Below are positions 15,431-24,833 of a stretch of DNA of 64,000 nt, piece by piece (positions within the stretch are counted from its first letter, which is position 1; every line of letters starts with the position of its first letter). The stretch is from NCBI GenBank assembly GCA_039995105.1, contig CP146203.1:2914001-2978000 (forward strand), read 5' to 3'. Position numbers and translations under genes: made by a program. Source of the DNA: Jonesiaceae bacterium BS-20 (GTDB lineage: Bacteria; Actinomycetota; Actinomycetes; Actinomycetales; Cellulomonadaceae). A model generated the notes under the pieces. That model was not told where the DNA came from. It searched no databases and was given only the letters and a program-made list of their open reading frames with translations.

Positions 15431-17593
15431 ATGCATCCTACTTCTGGCAGGGCACCCCGCTGGCTCCGCATCCTCCTCCCAGCCGCTCTGATTATCGTCT
15501 GGTTAGCCGGGGCCGCAATAGGTGGCCCGTATTTTGGCAAGATCGATGAGGTCTCCTCGAACGATCAGACGAGTTACCTGCCAAACTCGGCTGACGCCAC
15601 GCAGGTGCAAAAAATGCTCGGGCAGTTTAGTGATACCAACGAGATTCCCGCCGTCATTGTGCTGGTGGGCGAGGAACCCCTGACCGAGGCGGAGCTAAGC
15701 ACCGTATCTGAAGCCATCAGCGCCGTGCCTGAGATTTCCGGCGTTGGCGCAGGGATTTCCCCTGCTATCCCCTCCAAGGACGGGAAGGCCGTTCAGGCGT
15801 TTGCCCCGATCAATGCGGATGCAGATCTGGGTTCCGTGGTGACGTCTATCCGCGATACCTTGCAAGCCTCCGTACCGGTAGATATTTCCGTTTATGTCAC
15901 CGGCCCGGCAGGGTTTGCGGCGGACTTGATCGATGGCTTCGCTGGGATTGATGGGATCCTCCTAGGCGTTGCGCTGTTGGCGGTCTTCCTCATCTTGATC
16001 CTTGTCTACCGTTCACTCCTACTGCCCGTCGCGGTACTGTCCACCTCTGTCTTTGCGTTAACGGTGGCGCTGCTGAGCGTGTGGTGGCTCGCCAAAGCCG
16101 GCGTCCTACTCTTGAGCGGACAGACGCAAGGCATCTTGTTTATCCTCGTCATTGGCGCGGCAACTGACTACTCACTGCTCTACGTCTCTCGGTACCGTGA
16201 AGAATTGCGGGTGACCAGGGATAAGTGGGTGGCAACAAGGCAGGCTATCCGCGGCTCAATTGAACCTATCGCGGCCTCCGGGAGCACCGTCATTGCGGGG
16301 CTGCTGTGCCTCCTGCTGAGCGATCTGAAATCGAACTCGACCCTGGGGCCAGTGGCTTCGATTGGCATCATTTTTGCCATGCTCGCGGCTCTCACCCTGC
16401 TACCCGCAATCTTGTTTGCGTTTGGCCGCACTGCATTTTGGCCACGTCGTCCTAAATTTGAACCGGAGGTTGTTGAGGCTGAACACGGCCTAAAGACCTC
16501 GGGTCTTTGGGGCAAACTTGCCGTACTCGTCAAGCGCCGACCCCGCCTCATCTGGGTGACCACGAGTTTGATCCTCCTAATCGGCACTCTTGGCATCACC
16601 CAGCTGAATGCCAGTGGAGTACCGCAGTCAGACCTGGTGCTCGGTTCCTCACAGGCTCGGGACGGCCAGGCTGCGCTTGGCGAGCACTTCCCCGGCGGGT
16701 CTGGCAGTCCCGTCCAGGTGATCACGCCCGAGTCTGCGTTGCAAGAGAGCGCCAATATTTTGCTCGGTAACGCCGGGGTGGACGCGGTTACGGTCGCCGC
16801 AGCAGACTCTCCGAGTGGATCTGCAACCGTTACAGCGGATGGAATTGTCGCGATTGGTCCTGAGGGCACCCCGGTTCCAGCACCGACCACGGTGAACGGA
16901 AACGTTCTACTGCAAGGCACGCTCAAAGATGCCGCCGATTCCGATGCCGCAGCTCAGACGGTCCGCGAGCTCCGCCTTGAGTTTGCCCAGGGTGCTTCTG
17001 GCGCCTTAGTTGGCGGTGTCACCGCCACGGCGATCGACATGAACGACGCTTCGATCCATGACCGCAACCTCATTATTCCGGTGGTTCTCGGGGTTATTTT
17101 GGTTATCTTGATGCTGCTTCTGCGCTCGGTTGTGGCTCCGGTTCTGCTGGTCTTGACCACGGTCATTTCCTTCGGAACCGCACTGGGAGTCTCCGCTTTA
17201 GTCTTCAATAACCTCTTCAAGTTCCCGGGGGCCGACCCAGCGGTTCCGCTGTTTGGTTTCATTTTCCTTGTGGCGCTTGGCATCGACTACAACATTTTCC
17301 TCATGACCAGGGTCCGTGAAGAGTCTCTTAAACACGGCACTCATGAGGGTGTCCTGCGTGGCCTAGCAATCACCGGTGGTGTCATCACCTCTGCGGGGTT
17401 GGTGCTAGCCGCCACATTTGCTGCTCTGGCAGTGATCCCCATCCTGTTCCTCGCTCAGATCGCCTTCATCGTTGCCTTCGGCGTCCTGCTTGACACCTTT
17501 ATAGTGCGTTCCCTGCTCGTCCCCGCGTTGGTTTACGACATTGGGAACCCGATCTGGTGGCCGTCGCGTCTATCAAGGAGTACCTCTACCTAA
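15431..17593 (+). CDS. MMPL/RND-family transporter
   Basis: About 720 residues from the ATG at 15431; in-frame GTG codons at 15383, 15395 and 15413 are alternatives because no start has an ideal ribosome binding site. It has the two-fold MmpL architecture: TM1, an extracytoplasmic domain, TM2-6 with GAATDYSLLYVSRYREEL, a second TM and extracytoplasmic domain, then TMs with ALGIDYNIFLMTRVREE. The paired Asp-Tyr motifs in TM4 and TM10 equivalents are the proton-relay residues of MmpL proteins. Such proteins export lipids or other hydrophobic compounds. The stop overlaps the end of the convergent photolyase gene by 8 bp. No lipid-synthesis genes are next to it. Confidence 0.88.
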   Translation: MHPTSGRAPRWLRILLPAALIIVWLAGAAIGGPYFGKIDEVSSNDQTSYLPNSADATQVQKMLGQFSDTNEIPAVIVLVGEEPLTEAELSTVSEAISAVPEISGVGAGISPAIPSKDGKAVQAFAPINADADLGSVVTSIRDTLQASVPVDISVYVTGPAGFAADLIDGFAGIDGILLGVALLAVFLILILVYRSLLLPVAVLSTSVFALTVALLSVWWLAKAGVLLLSGQTQGILFILVIGAATDYSLLYVSRYREELRVTRDKWVATRQAIRGSIEPIAASGSTVIAGLLCLLLSDLKSNSTLGPVASIGIIFAMLAALTLLPAILFAFGRTAFWPRRPKFEPEVVEAEHGLKTSGLWGKLAVLVKRRPRLIWVTTSLILLIGTLGITQLNASGVPQSDLVLGSSQARDGQAALGEHFPGGSGSPVQVITPESALQESANILLGNAGVDAVTVAAADSPSGSATVTADGIVAIGPEGTPVPAPTTVNGNVLLQGTLKDAADSDAAAQTVRELRLEFAQGASGALVGGVTATAIDMNDASIHDRNLIIPVVLGVILVILMLLLRSVVAPVLLVLTTVISFGTALGVSALVFNNLFKFPGADPAVPLFGFIFLVALGIDYNIFLMTRVREESLKHGTHEGVLRGLAITGGVITSAGLVLAATFAALAVIPILFLAQIAFIVAFGVLLDTFIVRSLLVPALVYDIGNPIWWPSRLSRSTST

Positions 17594-19013
17594 GGTCCTG
17601 CTCACTGCGGCGCTCCTTAAAATCTTGGTAGGCCGCGAGCGCACCCCTTCTCGAGTCTGCTAGATCGACGATCGGATCGGGATAGTCGGGAGTGCCCCAT
17701 TCTGGCAGGTGACGGCGAATGTAGGCGTTTTGAGGATCAAACTTCTTGGCCTGCAGCTCCGGATTAAACACCCGAAAATAAGGGGCCGCGTCAGCACCAG
17801 ATCCGGCCACCCACTGCCAATTAAACGGGTTGGCCGCGGGGTCGGCATCGACCAGCGTGTCCCAAAACCACCGCTCCCCCTCGCGCCAATCGATCAAGAG
17901 GTTCTTAGTCAGGAAGGAAGCCACCACCATCCGCACCCGGTTGTGCATGGTGCCGTGCTTCAAAAGCTCACGCATGCCAGCATCAACGAGTGGCACACCG
18001 GTTCTGCCACGGCACCACGCCGCCAGGGCGTCGCGGTCAAGTTCCGGCCACATAAAACTGTCAAAATCGCTGCGCCAATTGGTACTGGCAAGATTGGGCG
18101 AGTGAAACAGCACGTGCCAAGAGAACTCGCGCCACCCCAGTTCGGTCAAAAATTTGGTGGCCCCTTCTAAAGCCGCTGGAGATAGGTGCGGTCTTACTGC
18201 GCTTACCTCGTGCCAGATCTGGTGGGCACTGACCTCTCCCCAACGCAGGTGCGGCGAAAGCCTCGAGGTGACCTGCTCCCCCGGAAAGTCCCGGCCTGCG
18301 GCGTAGCCTGCAAGATCGTTGTGCAAGAAGTCCTGGAGCCGTTCCCACGCTCTTGCCTCACCCGGCGCCCAGGTGTCCCGCAACCCCTGCGCCCAGTTAG
18401 GCCGGCTCGGTTGTAAGTTCCACTGTTCGAGAGTGTCTGTTGCAAGTGTTGGTGTCTGTCCAGATACTGCCGGGCCCGGGGCTGGCAATGGCAGCCGTGG
18501 CTCGGCGCCGTTGCGGCAGGCTCGCCAAAATGGTGTGAACACCGAATATGGTTTGCCCGCCCCGGTCTGAACGGTCCAAGGCTCAAAGAGCACTGTGGCG
18601 TGGAAGCTCGTTACCGCAATGCCCTGGGCCCGCAGTTGATCTTTACAAAGGGAATCAACCGCCATTTCACCTGCGCCGTAACGCCGGTTCCAAAGCACTC
18701 TTGTAGCCCCCGACTCCGCGACTACCTCGGCAATGATCTGTTGGGCCGGACCAACGCGGAGAACCAACGGGATCCCAAGCTCCGTCAACGCGGATGCCAA
18801 TGCGGACAGGCTCTCGTGGAGCCACCACTTTGAGGCCCCGCCGAGTGGTCGAATCCCGGGAGATACTTCATCCAGGACATACAGGGCCACAACAGGCGCA
18901 CCATGTTCAACCGCCGCACTTAGCGCCGGGTTGTCGGCAACCCGCAGATCATCGCGAAACAACACCACCGTTAGCTCGGGCTGGTTACCGTGAAGCGTGT
19001 TCTGCGTACTCAT
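17586..19013 (-). CDS. phrB: Deoxyribodipyrimidine photo-lyase (cryptochrome/photolyase family)
   Basis: About 475 residues. The N-terminal alpha/beta domain begins ELTVVLFRDDLRVADNPAL. The C-terminal FAD-binding domain holds SRLSPHLRWGEVSAHQIWHE, FLTELGWREFSWHVLFHSP, GMRELLKHGTMHNRVRMVVASFLTKNL and DADPAANPFNWQWVAGSGADAAPYF. The last segments include the Trp and Asn positions typical of class I CPD photolyases. The enzyme repairs UV-induced pyrimidine dimers using blue light and FADH. I prefer the ATG at 19013, preceded by a G-rich stretch; an ATG 15 bp upstream at 19028 is also possible. The gene overlaps the convergent MMPL gene by 8 bp at its end. Confidence 0.94.
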   Translation of the reverse strand: MSTQNTLHGNQPELTVVLFRDDLRVADNPALSAAVEHGAPVVALYVLDEVSPGIRPLGGASKWWLHESLSALASALTELGIPLVLRVGPAQQIIAEVVAESGATRVLWNRRYGAGEMAVDSLCKDQLRAQGIAVTSFHATVLFEPWTVQTGAGKPYSVFTPFWRACRNGAEPRLPLPAPGPAVSGQTPTLATDTLEQWNLQPSRPNWAQGLRDTWAPGEARAWERLQDFLHNDLAGYAAGRDFPGEQVTSRLSPHLRWGEVSAHQIWHEVSAVRPHLSPAALEGATKFLTELGWREFSWHVLFHSPNLASTNWRSDFDSFMWPELDRDALAAWCRGRTGVPLVDAGMRELLKHGTMHNRVRMVVASFLTKNLLIDWREGERWFWDTLVDADPAANPFNWQWVAGSGADAAPYFRVFNPELQAKKFDPQNAYIRRHLPEWGTPDYPDPIVDLADSRRGALAAYQDFKERRSEQDLR

Positions 19014-19087
19014 ACCTACCCCCGTCATGGTTAACTACGCAATTAAACATAACGCGGGCGCCCGCCGCCGTCTCGGTGAGCGCAAAC

Positions 19088-20605
19088 TTAACGAGCAGAT
19101 ACCGCGGTAAAAGCCTGCTTTGGCACGAGGAGGAGGAGCACGGCGCAGCACGCCGCAGTTATTCCACACAATGCCCAGACGGTCAGATACCCGGATAGGG
19201 GCGCCGCAGTTTGTCCCGCCTCAACACCCACTTTGGTTACCCCCTGCAGCAGGGCCACCCCAAATACGGCCGAGGAAATCGCTCCACCGATAGTTTTGCT
19301 GGTGTTGATGAGCCCAGTGGCCATACCGGTGCGGCTCTGGGGAGCGGCAGCAGCCGCCGCCGCAGGTAGGGCAGCCACGAGCGCCCCTGACCCCAACCCA
19401 ATAATGACCATGTTCCCAACCAGTTGGATCAGGTTTTCATGGAACGGCAGGAACAGCAGGAATCCGATAGCTACCAACGCCGATGCCCCAATAAGCGCCA
19501 GCCTTGGCGTACGCCACCGGGCGACCGGCGCATACAACAGGGCCCCCACCAGCAGGGCAACCACATATATCCCGATTGCGTAGGAAACTTGGGCGGCGCT
19601 CAGCCCCACTCCGTACCCAACCGCCGCGGGGTCGGTGCGAGCAAAGGTTGACAGGGGAGCTTGGGCCCCCAAGATGGAGACCCCAAAAAGCCCGGCCACT
19701 AACTGGATGGGCCACATTGTCCGGTCCTTGAGCATGTCCACATCGATGATGGGCTCAGGGTGGCGGCGTTCATGACGGACAAACGGCACCGCGATCAGCA
19801 AGGCAACCGCCACCAGGCTCCACGGCCAGGGGTTGCTGAATCCTACGCTTCGCACAAGCACTAGGCCGGCCATGAACGTTCCCAGCGACAGGCTCAGGAG
19901 GACTACCCCGGTTACATCAATATTGGTTTTGGCTCGACCATGGGCTGGGTCCTTGGGCACCATGAGGAGCACCACAAAGAAGCAGGTGGCAACGGCAACC
20001 GCAGGAATCAGCAGAATGACCGAGAGGGAAAGCACTTCAGCAAGTGCGCCAGCGGTCAGGGCACCACCAATGACTCCCAGTTCCAAAGCGGCCACCAAAA
20101 ACCCGGTCGCGCGGCGAGTCAGTGCAGGAACCTCATGTGCGGCATCGGAAAGCTTGGCTGTTTCCCGGGCCGCAAGGTAAATCAAGGCCACCTCGAGCGG
20201 CAACCACACAACGTAGGCACCCTGCAGCGTCCAGCCAACCAAGAAGGTCAAGAAACCAGGCGCAAGTGCCATGGTGAAGGACGCTCCCGCGACCACCGCC
20301 GTGGTTACCAGCAACACCAAGCGGTGGCCGTACAGGTCACCCAACTTAGCCAAGATTGGAACCGCAAGCGCCGCAAACATGAATTGAGCGGCTTCAAGCC
20401 AGTTCACATCCGCGTCATGGACTTCAAAGCGCCGTGCAATATCCGTCAAAATGGGAGTGTAGAACCCCTGGATGATCCCGCTGGTGATTTCCACCAGAGC
20501 TAGCGCACCAACGACTGCGGCGAGCCCACCAAAAAACTTGCGTCCAGCGGCTGGTCCTTGAATTGAACCGCGCTGAATCTCATCCCGTCTCGATGAAGTG
20601 GCCAT
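19088..20605 (-). CDS. MFS transporter, 14-TM DHA2-like
   Basis: 505 residues with about 14 hydrophobic segments. A loop motif AKLGDLYGHRLVLLVTT follows TM2 (the usual G-x-x-x-D-x-x-G-x-R/K pattern). A hydrophilic insert around residues 150-170 (ARETAKLSDAAHEVPALTRR) is longer than in most drug exporters. The sequence is complete, and a CAT-encoded ATG at 20605 begins a polar leader. Probably a drug or metabolite exporter; the substrate is unknown. It is separated from photolyase by 74 bp and could share a transcript with it. Confidence 0.85.
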   Translation of the reverse strand: MATSSRRDEIQRGSIQGPAAGRKFFGGLAAVVGALALVEITSGIIQGFYTPILTDIARRFEVHDADVNWLEAAQFMFAALAVPILAKLGDLYGHRLVLLVTTAVVAGASFTMALAPGFLTFLVGWTLQGAYVVWLPLEVALIYLAARETAKLSDAAHEVPALTRRATGFLVAALELGVIGGALTAGALAEVLSLSVILLIPAVAVATCFFVVLLMVPKDPAHGRAKTNIDVTGVVLLSLSLGTFMAGLVLVRSVGFSNPWPWSLVAVALLIAVPFVRHERRHPEPIIDVDMLKDRTMWPIQLVAGLFGVSILGAQAPLSTFARTDPAAVGYGVGLSAAQVSYAIGIYVVALLVGALLYAPVARWRTPRLALIGASALVAIGFLLFLPFHENLIQLVGNMVIIGLGSGALVAALPAAAAAAAPQSRTGMATGLINTSKTIGGAISSAVFGVALLQGVTKVGVEAGQTAAPLSGYLTVWALCGITAACCAVLLLLVPKQAFTAVSAR

Positions 20606-20741
20606 GCCTTCGTACTCCCCCTAGTTTGGAAGACAACTGATAAGGAGCACGTCTTCGCCCAATAAGGCTACCCTGCCTCGTGCCTAACCGCCGTCGGGGG
20701 ATTCTGCGGGTCTGGTGAGGCCAACTGTTATTGTTTATCTC

Positions 20742-21044
20742 ATGAACTTTGCGAACGTTGGCACCATGGGCGTCCTACCCGGTAAGCGTGATGAAGTGAT
20801 CGCGATCTTGACCCGAGCGAACCCGGCTTTAGCCGAGATTGGCTGCCTGGTCTATGAAGTTGGCGGCCGCGACGATGATCCGGACACCGTGTATGTCACC
20901 GAGATTTGGGAGTCTGAGGAGGCCCACGGCAAGTCCCTTGACCTCGACACCGTTCAGGCGGCAATTGCGGAAACCATGCCGCTGTTGAGCGGCGACTTTG
21001 GTGGCTATGAGTTCACCGTGGCTGGCTCACCCATTCGCGACTGA
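20742..21044 (+). CDS. Antibiotic biosynthesis monooxygenase (ABM)-domain protein, putative quinol monooxygenase
   Basis: A 100-residue single ABM domain. The usual start of the family (NVGTMGVLPGKRDEVIAIL) begins five residues into the protein when translation starts at 20742, so I prefer this ATG to the in-frame GTG 27 bp upstream. The central YEVGGRDDDPDTVYVTEIWESEEAH segment is the beta-strand and catalytic-pocket region. The fold is a dimeric ferredoxin-like barrel, and members oxidise quinols or are of unknown role. No ribosome binding site lies close to the ATG, but TATTGT sits 7 nt upstream, so the mRNA may be leaderless. It stands alone between an exporter and an ATPase. Confidence 0.8.
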   Translation: MNFANVGTMGVLPGKRDEVIAILTRANPALAEIGCLVYEVGGRDDDPDTVYVTEIWESEEAHGKSLDLDTVQAAIAETMPLLSGDFGGYEFTVAGSPIRD

Positions 21045-21111
21045 GTCACCGCTGACCTGCTGTTTGGGCTGAAAAGATCTCCGTGTCGGGTGGTCCCAGT
21101 ACCGTAGAAAC

Positions 21112-22209
21112 ATGCTGAAGATCCTGGCAATTGAAAACTACCGGTCCCTCAAGGACATCACGGTTGAGCTTGGACAACTGACCGCGATCACGGGCCCCAA
21201 CGGCTCCGGAAAGTCCAATATGTATAGGGCGCTTGGGCTCATTGCAGACCTTGTACGCGAGGGAGCTCTGCATTCTCTCGCCGCCGAGGGTGGCTTGCAG
21301 AACGTCCTGTACGCCGGGCATAGGCCTCCCGGCCCGGTCGCCTTACGTCTCGGGATAGCGACGGATGACGTAAGGTACGCAATCGAGTTGGGGTTGCCCC
21401 AGCTGGGGCCATTTCGCTTGGACCCCGAGGTCAAGCGCGAAGTGGTGTGGTCCGGTGTAGCTCCACGCCCAGCCACCTTACTGGCGGACCGCAAGAATCA
21501 GCATATTCGCCTGCTTAATGATGCCGGCACCCTTGAATCCTCTACTTGGAAGCCCCGCTCCGAGGAGTCAATGTTGGCTACCTTGACGGATCCATCGTTG
21601 TCCCCCGAGTTGTACTTCCTGCGTGAGGCCGCCCGCTCGTGGCGCTTTTATGACAATCTCAGGGTGGACGCCCATGCTCCGGCGAGGCGCCCAACACCTG
21701 CAACATTTACTCCTTCGGTTGCCTTTGATGGCGGCAACTTTGCCGCAGCTTTGGCCACGGTCATTAGGGTGGGCAACAACGCGCTACTCCAGGCCACCGT
21801 TGGGCGGGCCTTCGATGGTGCGAGCGTTGACGTGACCGAAGATGACCGCGGTATTGCCCGGGTCGAGTTTCATTCGGGGCTGCGCCGGGGTCTCGATGCC
21901 TCAGAGCTTTCTGACGGCACCTTACGTTTCTTGATGCTTGCGTGTATTTTGCTGCCGCCACGTCCGCCGGGTTTGCTGGTTTTGAATGAGCCCGAAGCCA
22001 GCCTCCACCCGAGTTTGCTGCCGGAGCTGGGGAAACTCATTGCGCTTGCTTCCAAGAAATCTCAGGTTATTGTTGTCACGCACGCCCAAGAACTGGTTGC
22101 TGCGATGGGTCCGCAAGCGCACATCATCCAGTTACAGCGCGGCTCAGAAACCTCGGTCGCAAACCAACTTCGGTTTGAGGGTCCAGAATGGATTTGGCCT
22201 AAACGCTGA
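21112..22209 (+). CDS. AAA-family ATPase (COG4637-like, OLD/RecF-type P-loop)
   Basis: A 365-residue stand-alone ATPase. Walker A is GPNGSGKSN (residues 29-37) after the strand ENYRSLKDITVELGQLTAI. The ABC/SMC-like signature is ELSDGTLRFL. Walker B with D-loop is LLVLNEPEASLHP, where Asn replaces the usual first Asp, and the H-loop is VVTHAQELVAAM. There is no coiled coil or TOPRIM nuclease domain, unlike true OLD, SMC or RecF proteins. Related predicted ATPases are widespread and uncharacterised. No nuclease or other defence partner is adjacent, so I do not call this a defence system. The gene starts 67 bp after the ABM gene and may be co-transcribed with it. Confidence 0.85.
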   Translation: MLKILAIENYRSLKDITVELGQLTAITGPNGSGKSNMYRALGLIADLVREGALHSLAAEGGLQNVLYAGHRPPGPVALRLGIATDDVRYAIELGLPQLGPFRLDPEVKREVVWSGVAPRPATLLADRKNQHIRLLNDAGTLESSTWKPRSEESMLATLTDPSLSPELYFLREAARSWRFYDNLRVDAHAPARRPTPATFTPSVAFDGGNFAAALATVIRVGNNALLQATVGRAFDGASVDVTEDDRGIARVEFHSGLRRGLDASELSDGTLRFLMLACILLPPRPPGLLVLNEPEASLHPSLLPELGKLIALASKKSQVIVVTHAQELVAAMGPQAHIIQLQRGSETSVANQLRFEGPEWIWPKR

Positions 22210-22242
22210 CTTGCGGCGACCTCTCTTTCGCTAGGGCTTTAG

Positions 22243-23163
22243 CTAGCTGCGCCACAGCCCGTAAGTGTCCGCTAGATTGGCAACCTTTTGGGCGCGAGCC
22301 AGGCGCGGCAGGTAGGAGCCATCGATGATTTTGGCGCCCTTCTTTTTTGACAGCGATTTCTCATGGGCCGCGATCATTTCCTTGGCCCAGCGCAGTTCCT
22401 CTTCGCTTGGGGACAACCCCTTATTGACGTCATCAACCTGTTCAATGGTCAGGCACAGTTTCCCCGTCATACCCATGCGTTGTGTAATTTCGCACGCCGC
22501 ATAGACCTCCTCGGGGGAATCCGCCGCCCCCGGTGGGCCATCGATGGGACCCGGTAATTTGCCTACCCGCGACGCCACTACGAGCTTGCCGCGCGCGTAT
22601 GCCAAGGCCATGGGATCCTCGGTCACTCCGGTGTCCTTGCGGAAGTCATTGACCCCAAACGCAAGGCGGAAGGTACCCGGGGCGCTAGCAATTGCGGTCG
22701 CATTCTCAATTCCTAGGGCAGATTCAACAAGCGCAATGACCGGTGTCCCCGCCTGCAAGCGCATTGCCGTGAGCGTCACCTGCTCCGGCTTCTCGGTTTC
22801 TGCGAGCATGACTCCACGCAGTCCTTGCGCACCGACCAGTGCAGCAACGTCCTTTTCCCAGTGCTCGGTATCCATCTTGTTGATCCGTACCCACGCGGAC
22901 AAGCCGGAGTTCAAGGAATGCAGCACCTGATCCCTGGCTTGGTCTTTGTCTTGCTCCGCAACGGATGATTCAAGGTCCAAAATTACCGAATCTGCCTCGG
23001 ACATCAGGGCGGGCCGGAATAACTTGGGCCGAGAAGCATTGACTAGGAGCCAAGACCGCGACAAATTGGCTGGCAGTTTTGCGGCCCTCGCATTACGAAC
23101 GAGCTCGCGATTGTCCGGATCGTGGTGGTGAAGCTCTTGGCTCGCGGTCTGAGGCTGTTCCAT
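22243..23163 (-). CDS. HpcH/HpaI aldolase / citrate lyase beta-like (CitE-like) protein
   Basis: About 306 residues from the ATG at 23163, which has AAAGG 7 nt upstream; an ATG 5 codons earlier lacks one. The TIM-barrel CoA-ester lyase landmarks are present: SRSWLLVNASRPKLFRPAL, the metal-binding VILDLESSV, and IALVESALGIENA with its conserved Glu. CitE-like proteins cleave citryl-, malyl- or related CoA thioesters; lone copies are often (3S)-malyl-CoA thioesterases or of unknown role. No citD or citF genes accompany it, so classical citrate lyase is unlikely. It is transcribed divergently from the MetE-core gene. Confidence 0.85.
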   Translation of the reverse strand: MEQPQTASQELHHHDPDNRELVRNARAAKLPANLSRSWLLVNASRPKLFRPALMSEADSVILDLESSVAEQDKDQARDQVLHSLNSGLSAWVRINKMDTEHWEKDVAALVGAQGLRGVMLAETEKPEQVTLTAMRLQAGTPVIALVESALGIENATAIASAPGTFRLAFGVNDFRKDTGVTEDPMALAYARGKLVVASRVGKLPGPIDGPPGAADSPEEVYAACEITQRMGMTGKLCLTIEQVDDVNKGLSPSEEELRWAKEMIAAHEKSLSKKKGAKIIDGSYLPRLARAQKVANLADTYGLWRS

Positions 23164-23371
23164 GATGCACCTTTGCATTGTGAGAGGCTCTTTTTCCTAT
23201 CCTAGACAAATTTTAGGGGTGCGTCCCTGGGGCGGGCGGTGAGCAAGCAAACGAGACTCACTTGAGACCCTTTCGCCAAAAAATGCGGACAAGTCACCCA
23301 AAACACCCTCCCCATGATCGTTTTTGTCTCAACACTCAGACATGCAGTCCACGGTTTGGGATGGGCGATGC

Positions 23372-23514
23372 TAGATTGGTTCCAGCGCAGTGCAAGATGC
23401 GAAGCCTCGCGCCCTGTAAGAGGGCACTTCCTGCGATTCCATTATTGAATTTGGAATCGCCTTGGCATGCCTTCCAGTTGCCTCCAGCGATTCCCGTAAG
23501 TGTAAGGATTGCTG
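23372..23514 (+). promoter_or_regulatory. Promoter and structured 5' leader with alternative pairing before the MetE-core gene
   Basis: An extended -10 TGCTAGATT (TAGATT at 23372-23377) predicts a start near 23384 and a leader of about 130 nt. A small hairpin GCCCT-GTAAG-AGGGC spans 23411-23425. GCGATTCCA (23433-23441) pairs with TGGAATCGC (23452-23460), and an identical second GCGATTCC at 23487-23494 can pair with the same middle strand. The two helices exclude each other, and the second ends 9 nt before the AAGGA ribosome binding site (23504-23508). This is the layout of a regulatory RNA, although a DNA operator with three half-sites is the alternative. I do not recognise a known riboswitch class. 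The rest of 23164-23371 holds nothing I can identify. Confidence 0.5.
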
Positions 23515-24714
23515 ATGTCTTCCAACTTCATCCCGGTATCTCACGCCGGCAGTTTGCCACGTACCCCTGAACTAGCTGCGGCGAACAAGGCCGGCCGCGA
23601 GGGCGCTCCTGTTGAAAACTACAACGAGCTCCTGACCGACGCCGTTGTTGACCTGGTCAAGCGCCAGACCGACCTGGGCATTACCGTTCCGGGTGATGGT
23701 GAATTCGGCAAGGTCATGAGCGAAGCAATCGACTACGGGGCTTGGTGGAGCTACTCCTTTGGCCGCACCGATGGCCTGGCCATCGACCCGGACGTAAAGT
23801 GGCTGACCGAGCAGAACCTGTCCAGCCCGGGCAACGTAGTGCTAGATGGTTTTGGCTTCCGCCGCGACCGCGCACTATTCTCCGAGGCATACAACGACCC
23901 ATCGTCGGGGATCACCACCGGCTCACAGCCCGCGTTCCCCAAGGTTGTTGCCCCAATCTCCTACACCGGCCAGGAAGCCATCGCTTCAGACATCGCAAAC
24001 CTGAAGGCGGGCCTTGCAGCCTCGGGAGCCAAGGAAGGTTTCATCACCTCCCTATCCCCAGGCTCCGCTAGCCGCATTGGTAACGAGCACTACAAGAACG
24101 ATGAGGAACTCCTGTGGGCGTGGGCTGATGTCATGCGCGAGGAATACCTGCCCATCATCGAGGCCGGACTCATCCTGCAGATCGACGACCCTTCAATCGC
24201 GGAGAACTGGGACCAGATCAACCCGGAGCCAACGGTTGAGGACTACCTGAAGTTCACCGAGCTGCGCGTGGAGGCACTGAACTATGCTCTGCGTGGCCTG
24301 CCAGAAGAGCAGATCCGGTTCCACCTGTGCTGGGGATCCTGGCATGGCCCACACACCACTGACATTCCAATGAAGGACCTTGTGCACACCATGCTCAAGA
24401 TCAACGCCGGATCCTACTCATTCGAGGCCGGCAACGTCCGCCACGAGCACGAGTACCGCGTCTGGGACGACGTAAAGCTGGCCGACGGCAAGTTCTTGGT
24501 TCCAGGTGTTGTCTCCCACGCGACCAACGTTGTTGAGCACCCAGAGTTGGTAGCCGAGCGCATTGAGCGCTTCGCCACCCGTGTAGGCCGTGAGAACGTA
24601 GTGGCCGCAACCGACTGCGGCCTAGGCGGACGCATTCACCCACAGATCGCCTGGGCAAAGCTAGACACCCTGGCGCAGGGCGCGAAGATCGCTTCCGAGC
24701 GTCTCTGGAAGTAA
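23515..24714 (+). CDS. Cobalamin-independent methionine synthase (MetE C-terminal core) family protein
   Basis: A 399-residue single-barrel protein of the MetE core (UROD/MetE superfamily), half the size of true MetE. It starts SSNFIPVSHAGSLPRTPEL. The conserved DGEFGKV, the QIDDPSIAENWD acceptor/ligand segment, the zinc-ligand-like HLCWGSWHGPH, and ATDCGLGGRIHPQIAWAKL with its C-terminal Cys ligand are all present. Such enzymes move a methyl group from a folate or small donor to a thiol; the physiological substrate of this type is uncertain. A full-length metE exists at 44513, so this is not the only methionine synthase candidate. I chose the ATG at 23515, 6 nt after AAGGA, over a TTG two codons upstream. 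Confidence 0.88.
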   Translation: MSSNFIPVSHAGSLPRTPELAAANKAGREGAPVENYNELLTDAVVDLVKRQTDLGITVPGDGEFGKVMSEAIDYGAWWSYSFGRTDGLAIDPDVKWLTEQNLSSPGNVVLDGFGFRRDRALFSEAYNDPSSGITTGSQPAFPKVVAPISYTGQEAIASDIANLKAGLAASGAKEGFITSLSPGSASRIGNEHYKNDEELLWAWADVMREEYLPIIEAGLILQIDDPSIAENWDQINPEPTVEDYLKFTELRVEALNYALRGLPEEQIRFHLCWGSWHGPHTTDIPMKDLVHTMLKINAGSYSFEAGNVRHEHEYRVWDDVKLADGKFLVPGVVSHATNVVEHPELVAERIERFATRVGRENVVAATDCGLGGRIHPQIAWAKLDTLAQGAKIASERLWK

Positions 24715-24761
24715 CCACCCGTCCTACCGCCCCAAACGACAGTAGCTTACTTGATAATTTA

Positions 24762-24803
24762 GACTTGAGGGCGGCTCTCCATTGCGGAGGCCGCCCTTAA
24801 GTC
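24762..24803 (+). terminator. Terminator after the MetE-core gene
   Basis: GACTTGAGGGCGGC (24762-24775) pairs with GCCGCCCTTAAGTC (24790-24803) over 14 bp including one G-T pair, with a 14-nt loop, 48 bp after the stop. A short TTG-rich tail follows. Confidence 0.75.
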
Positions 24804-24833
24804 TTGAACCGCGACTGGTCTAGGCAGGTTACT

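Noticed and set aside
21112-22209. OLD/Gabija-like defence ATPase
   Set aside because: There is no TOPRIM nuclease domain and no helicase or nuclease partner gene; COG4637-type ATPases are usually solitary.
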